Both the position numbers and the translations under genes were made by a program. DNA of 64,000 nt from Paraphoma chrysanthemicola. Lineage: Eukaryota; Ascomycota; Dothideomycetes; Pleosporales; Phaeosphaeriaceae. Shown here piece by piece: positions 11,758 through 22,141 of this stretch (the first letter of the stretch is position 1; every line of letters starts with the position of its first letter). The stretch is from positions 124,001-188,000 of the forward strand of contig JAGMWG010000029.1 of assembly GCA_020744225.1 (NCBI GenBank). Reading direction: 5' to 3'. The notes under the pieces were generated by a model that saw nothing but the letters and a program-made list of their open reading frames with translations, made no database searches and was not told the origin of the DNA.

Positions 11758-12704
11758 GTCCACACAGCTTTAGACGTGAAAGGGGAGAACGCGAAATGTA
11801 TGCAATGGATGCATTCCACGCCCATAAAAAGTGATCGAACTATATAGGGTCATGTTCAAACGCACTGAGCCTTGTCAGTCTTCAGCCCCAATCATTGCCG
11901 AGATTGCGAACGCCTTTGTTGCGGCACAGCAATGCAACGATGGTCTTCAGCCCCCAACCATTACAGGGATGGATGGCGAACGCCCCCATTGCGGCATAGT
12001 GATGCAGCAGCTGCAAGGCTGGAACCTGATGATTAAAAAATACAGTGTTTGATCACAGATGGCGGCAAAATCTCTCTACGTATCTTCCGAGGTTCGATTG
12101 CTACTTCACTGCCTACTCATCGTGTGGCCGTGCTTTCCGGCTTATCCGTGACTGGCGGGCTGCGTGGGAGAACGGCAGCAACCCGACAAGGCAGCTGTGG
12201 GCCGGCTCGCGCAGGCCGAAGATACTGTATTGCGCGGTTGCATGGATGCACGCATGCCGCGCGCTACAAGTAGGTCTAGCGTTCGCACTTGGTTGGTGGC
12301 GCGCAGGTTCGCAATGGAAGCATGCTTTATCGACGTTTCAGAGTAAAATGTGCTGCAGCAAAATGGCGCATCTGCCAACTGTGACCCGCGCAGGCGATAC
12401 AGTGTGTAACGATCAAAATGGAAGGTGTCCTTGAAGTCCCGCCGCAAGCGTTACATGATGTTTTAGTCTTGGATCTCCTCACTTTGAGAGCTCTTTCTGG
12501 ACACGCGACGAAGCATTACTACTATTGTTAACCAGTACCTGGCAGAACGATCTTATCCGAGCAGAAGAATACAAGTTTTCACTCGAGTTTAATCAATACC
12601 ATACACGATTTTCTTCTATCTAATCACATTGCGTCCGAGCACAGCGACCGGAGTTTCCATGGGGTGGATCAAAGCTCATGAGTGCATCAGACCCGTCTTG
12701 TGCC
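11758..12704. other. intergenic with a tandem duplication
   Basis: About 950 bases upstream of the GHKL ATPase gene and downstream of the oxoprolinase gene. Short frames on both strands lack motifs. The one clear structure is a 65-66 bp imperfect tandem direct repeat at about 11878-12008. Confidence 0.6.
11878..12008. repeat. 65-bp imperfect tandem duplication
   Basis: Two consecutive units start with the same gtcttcagcccc (11878 and 11943) and share the blocks gcgaacgcc, attgc/ttgc, ggca and gatg/gatgcag in the same order. They differ by scattered substitutions. The unit lies in the promoter region of the GHKL ATPase gene, 120-250 bases from its ATG. Confidence 0.7.
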
Positions 12705-15700
12705 TTAGGCATGGCCTTCAACATGAACTGCAGGCTTAGCACCAGGATATGTTCCCCACCCACCACCAGCAGGAGAATTGACCTGCAGACGCTCCCCAGG
12801 TTGCAGCAACAGCTCCGCTTTGCCTCCCAACGAGATCCTCTCGAGCTCAGTGTGATCCTCGTTCCATCTAAACGCATAATTCTTACCAACTTCACCCGGC
12901 TCGCCACCATTCATTCCGTAAGGAGCATATACACGTCTGTCGCTAAGAATGCTAAACCGCAGCGGAACACGAGCCTCTACTTCCCTTACCCCGCCGTTAC
13001 CGCCAGTGAACTGGCCACGACCACCTGTTCCGTGCGCGATTTCATGCTTCGTCACAAGCACAGGAGTGCGCTTCTCCACGACTTCAGCGTCGGTGATCTT
13101 GGTGTTGGTCGAGTGCACTTGCACAGCATGTTCGCCATGCCAGCCAGGCCCAGCACCTGACCCTCCTCCCACGGTCTCGCCATAATTGAAGCCGGGTTCT
13201 ATATCGCCCGTCAAAGGATCTTTACCACCCAAGCCCCATCCGAAGCTGTTTGCACAGCCTGCAAACGCCGCACACTTTGCATACGCTCGCAAGATGACGT
13301 CGATGACTCGTTGGCTGGCAAGTGTGCTGCCGCAGATTGCGACGTTGGGTCCAGGGTTGAGAATCGAGCCTTTGGGTACCTTGATTGTAATGGGCGTGAG
13401 ACATCCTTCGTTCAAAGGAATGTCCATGTCGACGAGGCATCGGAGTGTGTAGATGACTGCAGATTGGGTGATTGAGATGGGACAATTGTAATTCCCCCAT
13501 ACTTGCGGTCCAGTGCCTTCAAAATCGTAGACCGCGCTGCCGTCTTCCGCAATGGTGATCTTGACCTGCAGTTTGGTGCCATCATCGAAGTAATCGGTCG
13601 CAGTTAGTGGGTCGGGGCGGTCTTTGCGGGTTTGTTGGAGAAATTTGCGTACAGCCACTTGCGCGTTGTCCTGGATGGCGTACACTGCGAAAGCTTAGCG
13701 ACTTGGAATATCGTACGACACTCCCGTAACTACTCACTGTACTTGTGAATTACCGGCAAACTAAATTGGGCTACAAGCTTTTGCAGCAGTAGCAGCCCTC
13801 GCTGATTAGCGGATATTTGTGCTTTGATGTCGGAGATGTTGTCGTTGAGTCGACGACTAGGGCTGCAGCCAGGATACTCGCCGGCTTTCAGGAACGCATC
13901 GCGAACGTCCTGCTCACTGAATTGGCCTCCAGACACAATTTTCATTGACCGTACAAGAACGCCTTCTTCCCAGAGCTCTTTCGACGTAGGCATCATTGCG
14001 GTGATGCCCTTTCCGCCAACTACAGAAGATAAGTTCATTTACAAGCGTAGGGGATCCTTGAAACTTACTATCAGTGTGGTGCCCTCGCGAAGCAACGTGA
14101 AAAGCTATGGTGTCTTCAATAAATACAGGCGTGACCACCGTCAGGTCAGGTAAATGCGTGCCGCCAAGCTCAGGGTGGTTCGTGAGCAGCGAGTCACCCG
14201 GCTGCAACTTTCCCTTCCACAGCTTATGCTGACATTGGATAGCATACTGCATACTGCCCAAATGTAGTGGGATGTGCGGCGCGTTTGCGACAAGACTTCC
14301 ATCCGGCGAAAAGATGGCGCAAGAAAAGTCCAGACGTTCCTTGATACTCGTTGAGATGGACGTGCGTTGCAGTGTGTTGCCCATTTGCTCGGCGATAGAC
14401 ATGAACCGGTGCGAGAAGACAGAGAGTTGAATTGGTTCAACCTTGTCGTCAAGGACAACACTCGACGCGGCTTTTGCTTGGATCTTCTCGAGAACCACGT
14501 GGTTTGAGAGGATGTACGCGATAAAGTCTGGCTCCACTAGAATGGTTTGCGTGTCGTCAATCAAAAGCGCCGGTCCATGAATGCTGTCACCTTGTCGTAG
14601 CTTATTGATATTGAATATACCTGCCTCTTTCCAGGCTCCTTGGGTGTACACAGATTGAGTCCTGGCAGGCGCAAGCTTTTGAGAGGATCGTCTCGTCTCT
14701 TCAAGGTTGGCGATCAGGCCTGCTGAATCTGAAGGAATTGAGGAAGCAGCAACGCCACGAACATGAATTGAATCAACAACAGCCTCGCGTTCCAACTTGA
14801 AGGCAAATTCACGAAGATGTGTGGCGCCGAAAGCAGCGCCATAGTCCTCATCGGCTGGTTTTGGGATTGAAAGATTCGTGTCGGTTCCTTTGTATCTCAG
14901 ACTTAGCGACTCTTCGTACACGATTGTGTCAGGCGTTGCCCCTTGTGAAACTAGCTCTTGCTCAACTTTGGTCCGGACATGTTCGAACTTGGCACGTATG
15001 TCTGGTAGCCCTGTCATACTAAAGGAGCCTGTGTATGGCTCGAAGGACTGCGCCTGAAGCACAGCTTGCGATAGACCGTAAGCCGATAGAACGGACGAGT
15101 ACTTGTGTATCAGCACACGTCGGATTCCGAGCTTGTCAGCAATAGCGCAAGCATGTTGGCCACCGGCACCGCCGAAGCTAACAAGATTGTGCTTGTCAGG
15201 TGAAAAGCCTCTGGCTTCGGTCGCATTGCGGATTGGGCGACTCATCGTCTCATTCGCAACGTCAAGGAAGCCCAGAGCGAGCTGCTCCGGGCTAAAGTTC
15301 TGCCCAGTCTGGGCCGTTACATCTGCCGCAAGATCCTGGAATTTCCTCTGTGTAATGTCGACGTCTAGAGGAAGATTGGCATTCTCCCCGAATATGAATG
15401 GGAACTCGTCAACGACGAGACGACCAAGAAACAGGTTTGCATCAGTGACAGTAAGCGGGCCGCCTTTACGATAGCAGGCTGGTCCTGGATGAGCACCAGC
15501 GCTCTCAGGTCCTACCACTAGAAGACCGTTTCTAGCGAATAACCTCGAACCGCCACCAGCAGCAACGGTAGCAATATTGAGCATTGGGGTGGATATATTG
15601 CGTCCTGCAATGGTACTCTCCGTCAAAAAGTCATATCTGCCGTCGTACCGGGAAACATCAGTACTTGTCCCGCCCATGTCGAATCCGATTATGGGCGTTT

Positions 15701-16756
15701 GATCTTCGCCATCATAGCATGACTTCGCAATGCCAACGACACCGCCAGCTGGCCCACTTAAAAGCGCATCGTTACCGCCGAATCTATCAGCATTTCGAAG
15801 AGAGCCGTCAGAGCAGATGAAATCAACACGTTCAGGAAGTATCTCAAACCCTGCTTGGAAGTTCGCCACATATGCCTGGATAATGGGACCAAGGTACGCT
15901 TCTGTAGCGGCGGCGTTGCTTCTTCGAAGCAGCTTGATGACTGGGCTATTAAGCGCAGATGATACAACGTACTTGAAGCCCATTTCCCGGGCCAGATCCG
16001 CAACTTGGCGTTCGTGATCTGGAAAGATGTACGAATGCATAAATGAGATAGCCAACGAGGTGAAGCCTCTTAACTTGAGACCCTCAAGCGTATCTCGAAC
16101 CTCTTTTGGGTCGAGTGGCTTGAGCACACGTACGATCTCGCCGCTAGCGGTGCGTACCAAGGCAGGATCGGTCAATGCTCGATTCATGTCTTGAGGAAAC
16201 GGGTTCAGATCGTAGTCTTCAACGGTGACTCGTTCGTTAATCTCGACTGAAAGAGCGTGCAAGGCTTTCGCTTTTTTTATGTTGAGGTCAAAAAGCTTTG
16301 GTCTTGTCTGATCGCCAATGATGCAAACATCTTTGAAGCCTTTCGTAGTCAAAAAGGCAAATTTCTCGCCCTTGCCTTCAAGCAACGCGTTTGTTGCAAT
16401 TGTGGTACCGATCCTGCAGCTCTTTACTCTCGATGCGTTGAGCTTTTCCGAACGCGGAATTGCTCTTCCTTCAACGAGCTCGAGAGCCCGTCTGACCGCC
16501 TCGGTCTAGGATCTGTTTAGCATATTTATATGGTCACGTTTCCTGGTGAGCTTACAGGCGCATCTTGATAATTTCGAGGATCAACGGACAGCAGCTTGAA
16601 GACGATGTCTTCTTTGTTCTTCCTCCGAACGAGCACGTCTGTAAATGTGCCGCCTCTGTCTGGTAGGCCATCAGCTTATCACCCCGGCCGAATTTTGGGG
16701 GTGCTAAAGATATTACCGATAGAAACTTCAACGTCTGAGACGATTACTCCGTCCAT
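12705..16756 (-). CDS. OXP1: 5-oxoprolinase / hydantoinase A-B fusion
   Basis: Five exons, 1,280 residues. Introns are 16716-16660, 16555-16506, 14068-14020 and 13737-13685. The length matches single-chain eukaryotic 5-oxoprolinases, which use ATP to open 5-oxo-L-proline to glutamate in the cytosol. The N-terminal HyuA part begins SIDRGGTFTDV (residues 12-22), with the second phosphate-type motif GFDMGGTSTDVSRYDG. The C-terminal HyuB part carries FGGAGGQHACAIADKLGI at its junction and GHHTDIGG and GGGSGAGPGWHGEHA further on. The third intron uses a ctag acceptor after a CTAAAC branch site; the nearer cag would throw the frame off. Its head-to-head neighbour is a Zn2Cys6 regulator 435 bases away, with a hydrolase and permease beyond, so a related cyclic amide or hydantoin rather than glutathione-cycle oxoproline is also possible. 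Confidence 0.92.
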
Positions 16757-17191
16757 TGTTTCGAGACTGTTGCGCAGCCCAAAACTCCAGCTGCTGGAGG
16801 AGTTGATCGACCATCGAGCAAAACGAAAACAGAACCGCCATGGTACCTTTCTGATTGCGTATTCTATCCTCGAAATCGGGTTGCAACGGTCGGATAACCT
16901 GCTAGCAAGAACAAGGATGGTCTAGTCTCAAAAAGGAGATTTTGGTCGGCTGCAGGGCGGGCGAGTCATGCGCAGGGGCGGTGTTGCTGCTTCAGTCGAC
17001 CGCAAAGGTGGGATCTGGAATGGCGCAATTCCACGTGATCAAGCACATCATTGTCTGTGCATCTTCGCGAAGGTCCGTTGTCGTGAAGGTGAACGAGCCT
17101 GCAGCGTGACTTTGCATCTCAAACGGTTGTGGCCAGTTGTGCTCGCACAAGCTTCTTCCACATTTTGGAGCGCCATGACGTCACCGCTGAC
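16757..17191. promoter_or_regulatory. divergent promoter, oxoprolinase / Zn2Cys6 regulator
   Basis: 435 bases between two ATGs pointing apart; it must contain both promoters. The 3' end carries a perfect TGACGTCA palindrome overlapping a short upstream ORF (entered separately). I see no exact CGG-N-CCG inverted pair. Confidence 0.65.
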
Positions 17192-17195
17192 ATGA
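17175..17195 (+). promoter_or_regulatory. uORF overlapping the regulator start; CRE-like palindrome
   Basis: ATG at 17175 opens a six-codon frame ending in TGA at 17193-17195, so its stop overlaps the regulator ATG (17192) as ATGA. Bases 17176-17183 are TGACGTCA, the ATF/CREB consensus. If transcription starts upstream, the overlap would allow termination-reinitiation; if the palindrome is a binding site, the transcript must start further upstream or downstream of it. Both readings are inference. Confidence 0.45.
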
Positions 17196-19072
17196 AGTCG
17201 CGCATTCATCGATTTCGCATTGCAAAAGCTGCAACGACAACAACGACCTTCACCGGAGATGTCAGCATCGAGCGTCACTTACGCTCAGAGGCCGATGCTC
17301 AAGTTTGTAATCGATGCCGTCGGCTGAAGAAGAAATGCAGCAAGACGCCACCAGCATGCGAGTTGTGCACGTCTGGGGGCTACATCTGCAGCCTTGAGCA
17401 GCTGGCAAACAGGCCAAATGCTTCATCAGCCACGCCAAACACCACGCGAGATACCACTCATAGCTTAGTGAGCTCTGAGGCTCTACAGGAGCAAAATGGA
17501 ATGCAGCTTTCGACTCCTCGGACTATGGATTGTCACGCGCACAATGCAGCCACAGCAAGCACTTTCGATGGCACTTATCTTTCCTACGTACACGCATATT
17601 TCCGTCATGTTCATCGAGCATACCCATTTCTTGACAAACAAGAGACCCTAAGCAATGCAAAGGCGTCTACATACCTGAACATATGGGCAGACAACCCGGA
17701 CTCCATTGTGAGTGCATCTGGGCAAGCATCAAGCAGCGTCTGACTCAATTAGATCCTGGGTCTAGTCCTGTGTATTGGAAGTACCACATTGGAACGTGCT
17801 GGTAAGCTCAGTGTTTATGATCGACCAAATATGGTTGTGCCCTACGCGCGTATTTTGAGCCGATGTCTATCATCTCCGGACCTGAAAGGCCTCCAGATAC
17901 TTACTTTACTATCCTTGTACTCTCTTTTCGACCCAAACGGCATCTCTACCTGGTCCATCGTCGGTATCCTTACTCGACAAGCGATTACACTCGGCTTGTC
18001 GCGAACACGAACAGAGAGTTTCCCAAGGGCGATGAACTCACACGAAGAAGAGCTGGGTCATCGATTGTTCTGGAGCATTTTCGTGCTGGATCGAATGCTC
18101 GCAGTATCTTTAGGCCACCCTGTAGGGCTTGTCGACGAGGACATGAACATTCCTCAACCCGCGTTGACGGTGGGTGAGTTTGCGTCGTCTGAGAGAGCAG
18201 AGCATGCATCACTTTTGCAGCTTAATCGACATATCATTCAGCTGCGACAGCTGGAGCATCGGATACTCATCTCGATCCACACGAGGGGCCAAATCAATAT
18301 CAGCGACATGAGTAGCATAGATCGTGCTGCTGTCTCGCGACAGCTACGCTCGGCTATTGACGAGTGGTATAGCATGGGCTGTCTTGTGTGTCTGCCAGAA
18401 GCGGACAACATACCTATTCACAGTACAATTACTTGGCTCAATGCGCGATACTACAACTTGCTCATCCTCTTATACTATCCATGCCAATTCAACAGTCATT
18501 TCAAGCACAGCTCCATCGAAGAGCTTGTTGGGTGCATCCGAAAGTACTTCAAGTACAATTACATCCTCCTCGAGAACAAGCAGTTGCCGCTCAACTACAT
18601 CACGTTGAACCGTCTGATACCGGCCTGCCTAGCTCTGATGCACTGCTTTGGTGTCATTCAACCGTGCAGCTTCAGTGCAAAAGCGGAACTGAGTAATTGT
18701 ATCGACATTCTGCGCGCCTTCCCTGAAGATTGGCTGTCGGCACACCGCGCCACTGAAGTTGCTATGAAGTTCCTCAGCATCGTGGTCACACATGAAGCGG
18801 ACGCTGCAGCACGTCTCGTCAGCTATAACGAATCGGACACGATGCCACTTACTTCCGTGACCAAGACAGACTTGCAAGGGGTCGCAAGCGACATGTTTGG
18901 AATTGCTACAACGGCGTTAGGTCCAACCAGCTGCTATCTTTCGCTGTGTAATTGGGAACGCCCTGAGCTCGTATCTACACTACCACCTGGCGCATCAGCT
19001 ACAGACACCGAAAACGAAAACGAACAGTTGGACGTGTGGGCTTCAGCAAATTATGATTTTGGATTCTTATAG
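17192..19072 (+). CDS. Zn(II)2Cys6 transcription factor
   Basis: Two exons (17192-17707, 17753-19072; intron 45 nt, phase 0), 611 residues. The N-terminal binuclear zinc cluster is complete: C39, C42, C49, C56, C59 and C66, spaced CX2CX6CX6CX2CX6C, with the basic stretch RRLKKK between. A fungal-specific transcription factor middle homology domain follows (SYVHAYFRHVHRAYPFLDK, then GISTWSIVGILTRQAITLGL and LGHRLFWSIFVLDRMLA). It is a nuclear DNA-binding regulator. Its place between the oxoprolinase, hydrolase and permease genes suggests it controls them; that is inference. The first in-frame ATG is 17192, overlapped by a short uORF. Its stop is 9 bases from that of the convergent hydrolase. 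Confidence 0.9.
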
Positions 19073-19081
19073 TTCCAACTA

Positions 19082-20123
19082 CTACGCATCGATGATCCAT
19101 CTTCGAATCTTCGCAATTACCTCGCTGTTCTTCTCGATGTGTACACTATGGTTCGCGTCTGCGACCACGTGCAATTGCGCGTTTGGGATTCGAGCTGCCA
19201 TTAGTCTCGATTGAGAAGGCGGACATATCCAGTCCTGCTCACCCACAATGATCAAAGTCTTGGCGATAACAAGGTGCAGTGACTCTCGATAGTCAAAGTA
19301 CTTTTCTGCCTCCGAGTACAATTCGTCTGGTAGCATTAGCCATGTCAGTCTGCTGGTCAGAGACCATGAGCTTACTATGGGATTCGGCAAAATACACTGT
19401 CTTCAAGGTGGCCGCAAGCGCCGCGTCTGCATCGAACGTTTCGCTATATAGTGGTGCTGCGGCGTGCATCACCAGCTGGAACTCGGTATCACTCTGAAAT
19501 GATCCGAAAATCTTGTCTTTCAGCTGGTTAATAGACAGACTCGGAGCCTTGTAAATTCGGCTCTCAAGAACCTGTATTGCCTCCACTTCGTCTGCATGAC
19601 GATTAGCGAGAAACCATGCAAGGGGAGGAAACGGACGTGCGATGATACGACGGTGCAGTCCCTCGCAGTATAAGATGTGACAACTTGTCAGGGTATGTCA
19701 AGGCGTACTGCTGGGCCAGGTAACCTTTCCTTGTTAGCATTAGCTTTGTGAGATTCTGAGATTCTCAACCTCCGAAACTGCCGCCACAAAGGATGAAATG
19801 GTCGGAATCTCCGGTAAAGTGCATGCGCATGGCTTCAATATCGTCAACCAGCTGATTGAATGTATATGGCCTAGTCCTGGAACTTTGTCCATGGCCTCTG
19901 TAGTCGAAAGACAGAATCTTATAACTGTCCTTCAATGGCAGATAAGCTCGATGGTCTCCTTCATGGCTCCCTACCAACCTTGGTTAGTTACTACAATTCG
20001 CGAGGTTTTCTACTTACCGAAGCCTCGACCACCATGCAGCGTGATCAATAATGGCTTGGTCGCGTCGTTGTCCGAGATTGCGTAAGCCAAGCAGGCGCCG
20101 TTTATGTCGATGAAAGCTACCAT
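19082..20123 (-). CDS. alpha/beta hydrolase, proline iminopeptidase-like
   Basis: Five exons, 283 residues. Introns are 20017-19971, 19769-19725, 19640-19592 and 19375-19327. It starts MVAFIDINGACLAYAI. The oxyanion-side motif HGGRGFG resembles the HGGPG of proline iminopeptidases; FDYRGHGQS follows, then the nucleophile elbow CGGSFGG with S100, D234 in GEQDWICPP and H262 in ANHSVH. The triad is complete, so it is probably an active serine hydrolase or aminopeptidase of the cytosol. Intron 3 reads only with a GC donor (gcacgt) and cag acceptor: this gives APSYHHEVEAIQ and keeps the frame, whereas the nearby GT donors break it. Intron 2 has an unusual gttgag donor. It lies between the regulator (tail to tail) and the MFS permease (head to head), suggesting a shared substrate. 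Confidence 0.85.
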
Positions 20124-20545
20124 GGCATCTAGATGGTCGAATCGATCGTCTCCACGCGATCCAGGATACAATTTTGTACGTCGGTAGTCGGTAGCTAAGC
20201 CCGTCGTCGAACCGAGCATCGAGGTATAGTGTTGCCCGATCCTGCAGTAACCCAGATTGGTAATTTTGGTCGGCCCCACTCTGCCCACGATAAGCCAGAT
20301 AGGGCATCAATGCACGGGACAACCTCGGTGCGGTATAGCTGAGGATGGATTTTACACCACTTCTAGTCTGGTTGGCGGGGTAGGAATAATAGCGATCTTC
20401 TGACGTTTGATTGCGTGCTGGTAGTTATTCGTGCCTGCATCCGTTGCTTGTGTATATCTGAAATTGACACCTCCGTAGAGATGCGTCTTTATTACCTCTT
20501 CCGCTGGTCATCACACAGTCCGTAGGCTATCGCGCCGCCTCCAAC
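20124..20545. promoter_or_regulatory. divergent promoter, hydrolase / MFS permease
   Basis: 422 bases between divergent start codons. It contains two GATA-factor core sites four bases apart (20289-20303) and one CGG-N9-CCG inverted pair near 20191-20205, the kind of site a Zn2Cys6 dimer binds. No long coding frame makes sense here. Confidence 0.6.
20289..20303 (+). promoter_or_regulatory. paired GATA sites (AreA/NIT2 type)
   Basis: CGATAAG followed after three bases by AGATAGG, both fitting HGATAR. Fungal nitrogen regulators AreA/NIT2 bind such closely paired sites. Position is mid-way in the hydrolase/permease divergent promoter. Two such short sites can occur by chance; the pairing and context raise the odds. 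Confidence 0.4.
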
Positions 20546-22141
20546 ATGGCTTCGTCCAGTCATCGTACCGAGGATTCAAACGCTGCCATCAATGATTTAC
20601 CTACGACTATTTCGGACTCATCTACCAGGGATCAGGAACAAGGAGATTCCAAAAAGCAAGATGCAATTGCAGTCGAAATTGATCTGCAATCCAGCATCGC
20701 ACCCAGCAAGCATGGAGTGGACACGCCGGCTCCTCAGCCACCGGCGCGCTGGTTTCATTGGCACGAGCCTGGAACGTCACGAGAGGAGAAGAAGCTTATT
20801 TTTAAGCTTGATTGGTTTCTTTTGAGCTTCAGCTGCCTCTACTTCTTCGTGAAGCAGCTGGATCAAAATAACATCTCGAACGCGTACGTCTCCGGTATGA
20901 AAGAAGATCTGGGCTTCGGTCGTGGAAACGAGCTCAGCTGGATGAACACATACTTTCTCATTGGCACGATTATCGGAGGCCCTTTTGCCAATCTCATCAT
21001 CACCGTCGTGAGGCCTAGGATCTGGCTTCCTGCATGTCTTATGATATGGTCACTTTTCGTCCTTTTCTTCTACAAAGCGCATACCGCAGGTCAGTTCTAT
21101 GCTCTGCGGTTCTGTGTTGGCCTATTCGAGTCAGCCGCTTGGCCTGGAGTTCAGTACGTACTGGGCTGCTGGTATCGCAAGTCCGAGCTGGCACGTCGAA
21201 GCGCGTTTTTCGTCGTTTCCGGCGTTTTAGGCCAGATGTTTTCCGGTTACCTCCAAGCTGCGCTGTTCAGCGGTATGCATGGCAAAGGCGGCATGCCAGC
21301 GTGGCGATGGTTGTTCATTTTTGACTTCCTGCTCGCACTTCCCGTGGCACTTTACGGATGGTTCTTCTTTCCTGACACACCGCACACAACGCAAGCCTTC
21401 TATCTAAACGAGTGGGAACGGAAACGTGCTTGCGCACGCATCGAGGAGGAAGGTCGCAAACCTGTTGGAAAACTCGACTGGACTGTGATCAAGCGCATTA
21501 GCGGGTCATGGCAGATCTACGTCTTCTCCATCGCGTACTCGCTGTGGACGCTTACGTGTGGCTCCTACATCATTCAATACTTCGGCATCTGGCTGAAGTC
21601 ACTCGGCACATATTCGGTACCACAGATCAATAACATCCCAACCAGTGTTGGAGCTGTCAATTTCGTCTTCATGATTAGCAGCGGTTTTGTCGCAGACAAA
21701 ATCGGCCGACGAGGACCTGTCTGCTTTGCGGTAGGCTTACTCCTCACGTTCAGTTACGCCATCCTCACTGCTTGGAGCGTACCGGAGAAGCTCAAGATGG
21801 CTGCGTTTATTCTAGTCGGATGTTACGGATGCTATACACCATTGCTGGCTGGTTGGGTCAACGCAAGCTGCGGAGGCGACCAGCAGCTACGCGCTTTTGT
21901 ACTGGGTATGATGGTCAGTGTTGGGCAGGCCGTTGTTATTCCATTCCAGCAACTCCAGTTGCCTAGTGGACAAGCACCAGACTTTTCAGAGACTCATGGA
22001 TGGGGAAGTGCATTAGCATTTGTGGTTGCCTTGACGCTCTGGACCGGCTTTGGCATTGATCAATCACAAAAGCTCTTTGAGAGGAAGGCTAAGCAGGAAC
22101 GCTCTGATGTTGAGAGTATTGAGCCACATCAATGCAGGTAG
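20546..22141 (+). CDS. MFS permease, anion:cation symporter (Dal5/FEN2) type
   Basis: 531 residues, intronless, ATG 20546. A hydrophilic N-terminus of about 90 residues precedes about 12 membrane segments. Recognisable blocks of the fungal anion:cation symporter family are KLDWFLLSFSCLYFFVKQLD, NISNAYVSGMKEDLGF, LRFCVGLFESAAWPGVQYV and FFPDTPHTTQAFYL. The family includes allantoate, nicotinate, pantothenate, biotin-precursor and dipeptide permeases of the plasma membrane, so a small carboxylate or amide nitrogen source is a likely substrate. It is divergent from the hydrolase gene across a promoter with paired GATA sites. The exact substrate cannot be read from sequence. Confidence 0.92.
   Translation: MASSSHRTEDSNAAINDLPTTISDSSTRDQEQGDSKKQDAIAVEIDLQSSIAPSKHGVDTPAPQPPARWFHWHEPGTSREEKKLIFKLDWFLLSFSCLYFFVKQLDQNNISNAYVSGMKEDLGFGRGNELSWMNTYFLIGTIIGGPFANLIITVVRPRIWLPACLMIWSLFVLFFYKAHTAGQFYALRFCVGLFESAAWPGVQYVLGCWYRKSELARRSAFFVVSGVLGQMFSGYLQAALFSGMHGKGGMPAWRWLFIFDFLLALPVALYGWFFFPDTPHTTQAFYLNEWERKRACARIEEEGRKPVGKLDWTVIKRISGSWQIYVFSIAYSLWTLTCGSYIIQYFGIWLKSLGTYSVPQINNIPTSVGAVNFVFMISSGFVADKIGRRGPVCFAVGLLLTFSYAILTAWSVPEKLKMAAFILVGCYGCYTPLLAGWVNASCGGDQQLRAFVLGMMVSVGQAVVIPFQQLQLPSGQAPDFSETHGWGSALAFVVALTLWTGFGIDQSQKLFERKAKQERSDVESIEPHQCR

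Noticed and set aside
12045..12447. Overlapping frames on both strands
   Set aside because: Several frames are open at once, none with family resemblance; typical of GC-rich non-coding DNA.
12705..22141. Secondary-metabolite gene cluster
   Set aside because: No polyketide synthase, peptide synthetase, terpene cyclase or tailoring P450 is present; the gene set fits primary nitrogen catabolism better.
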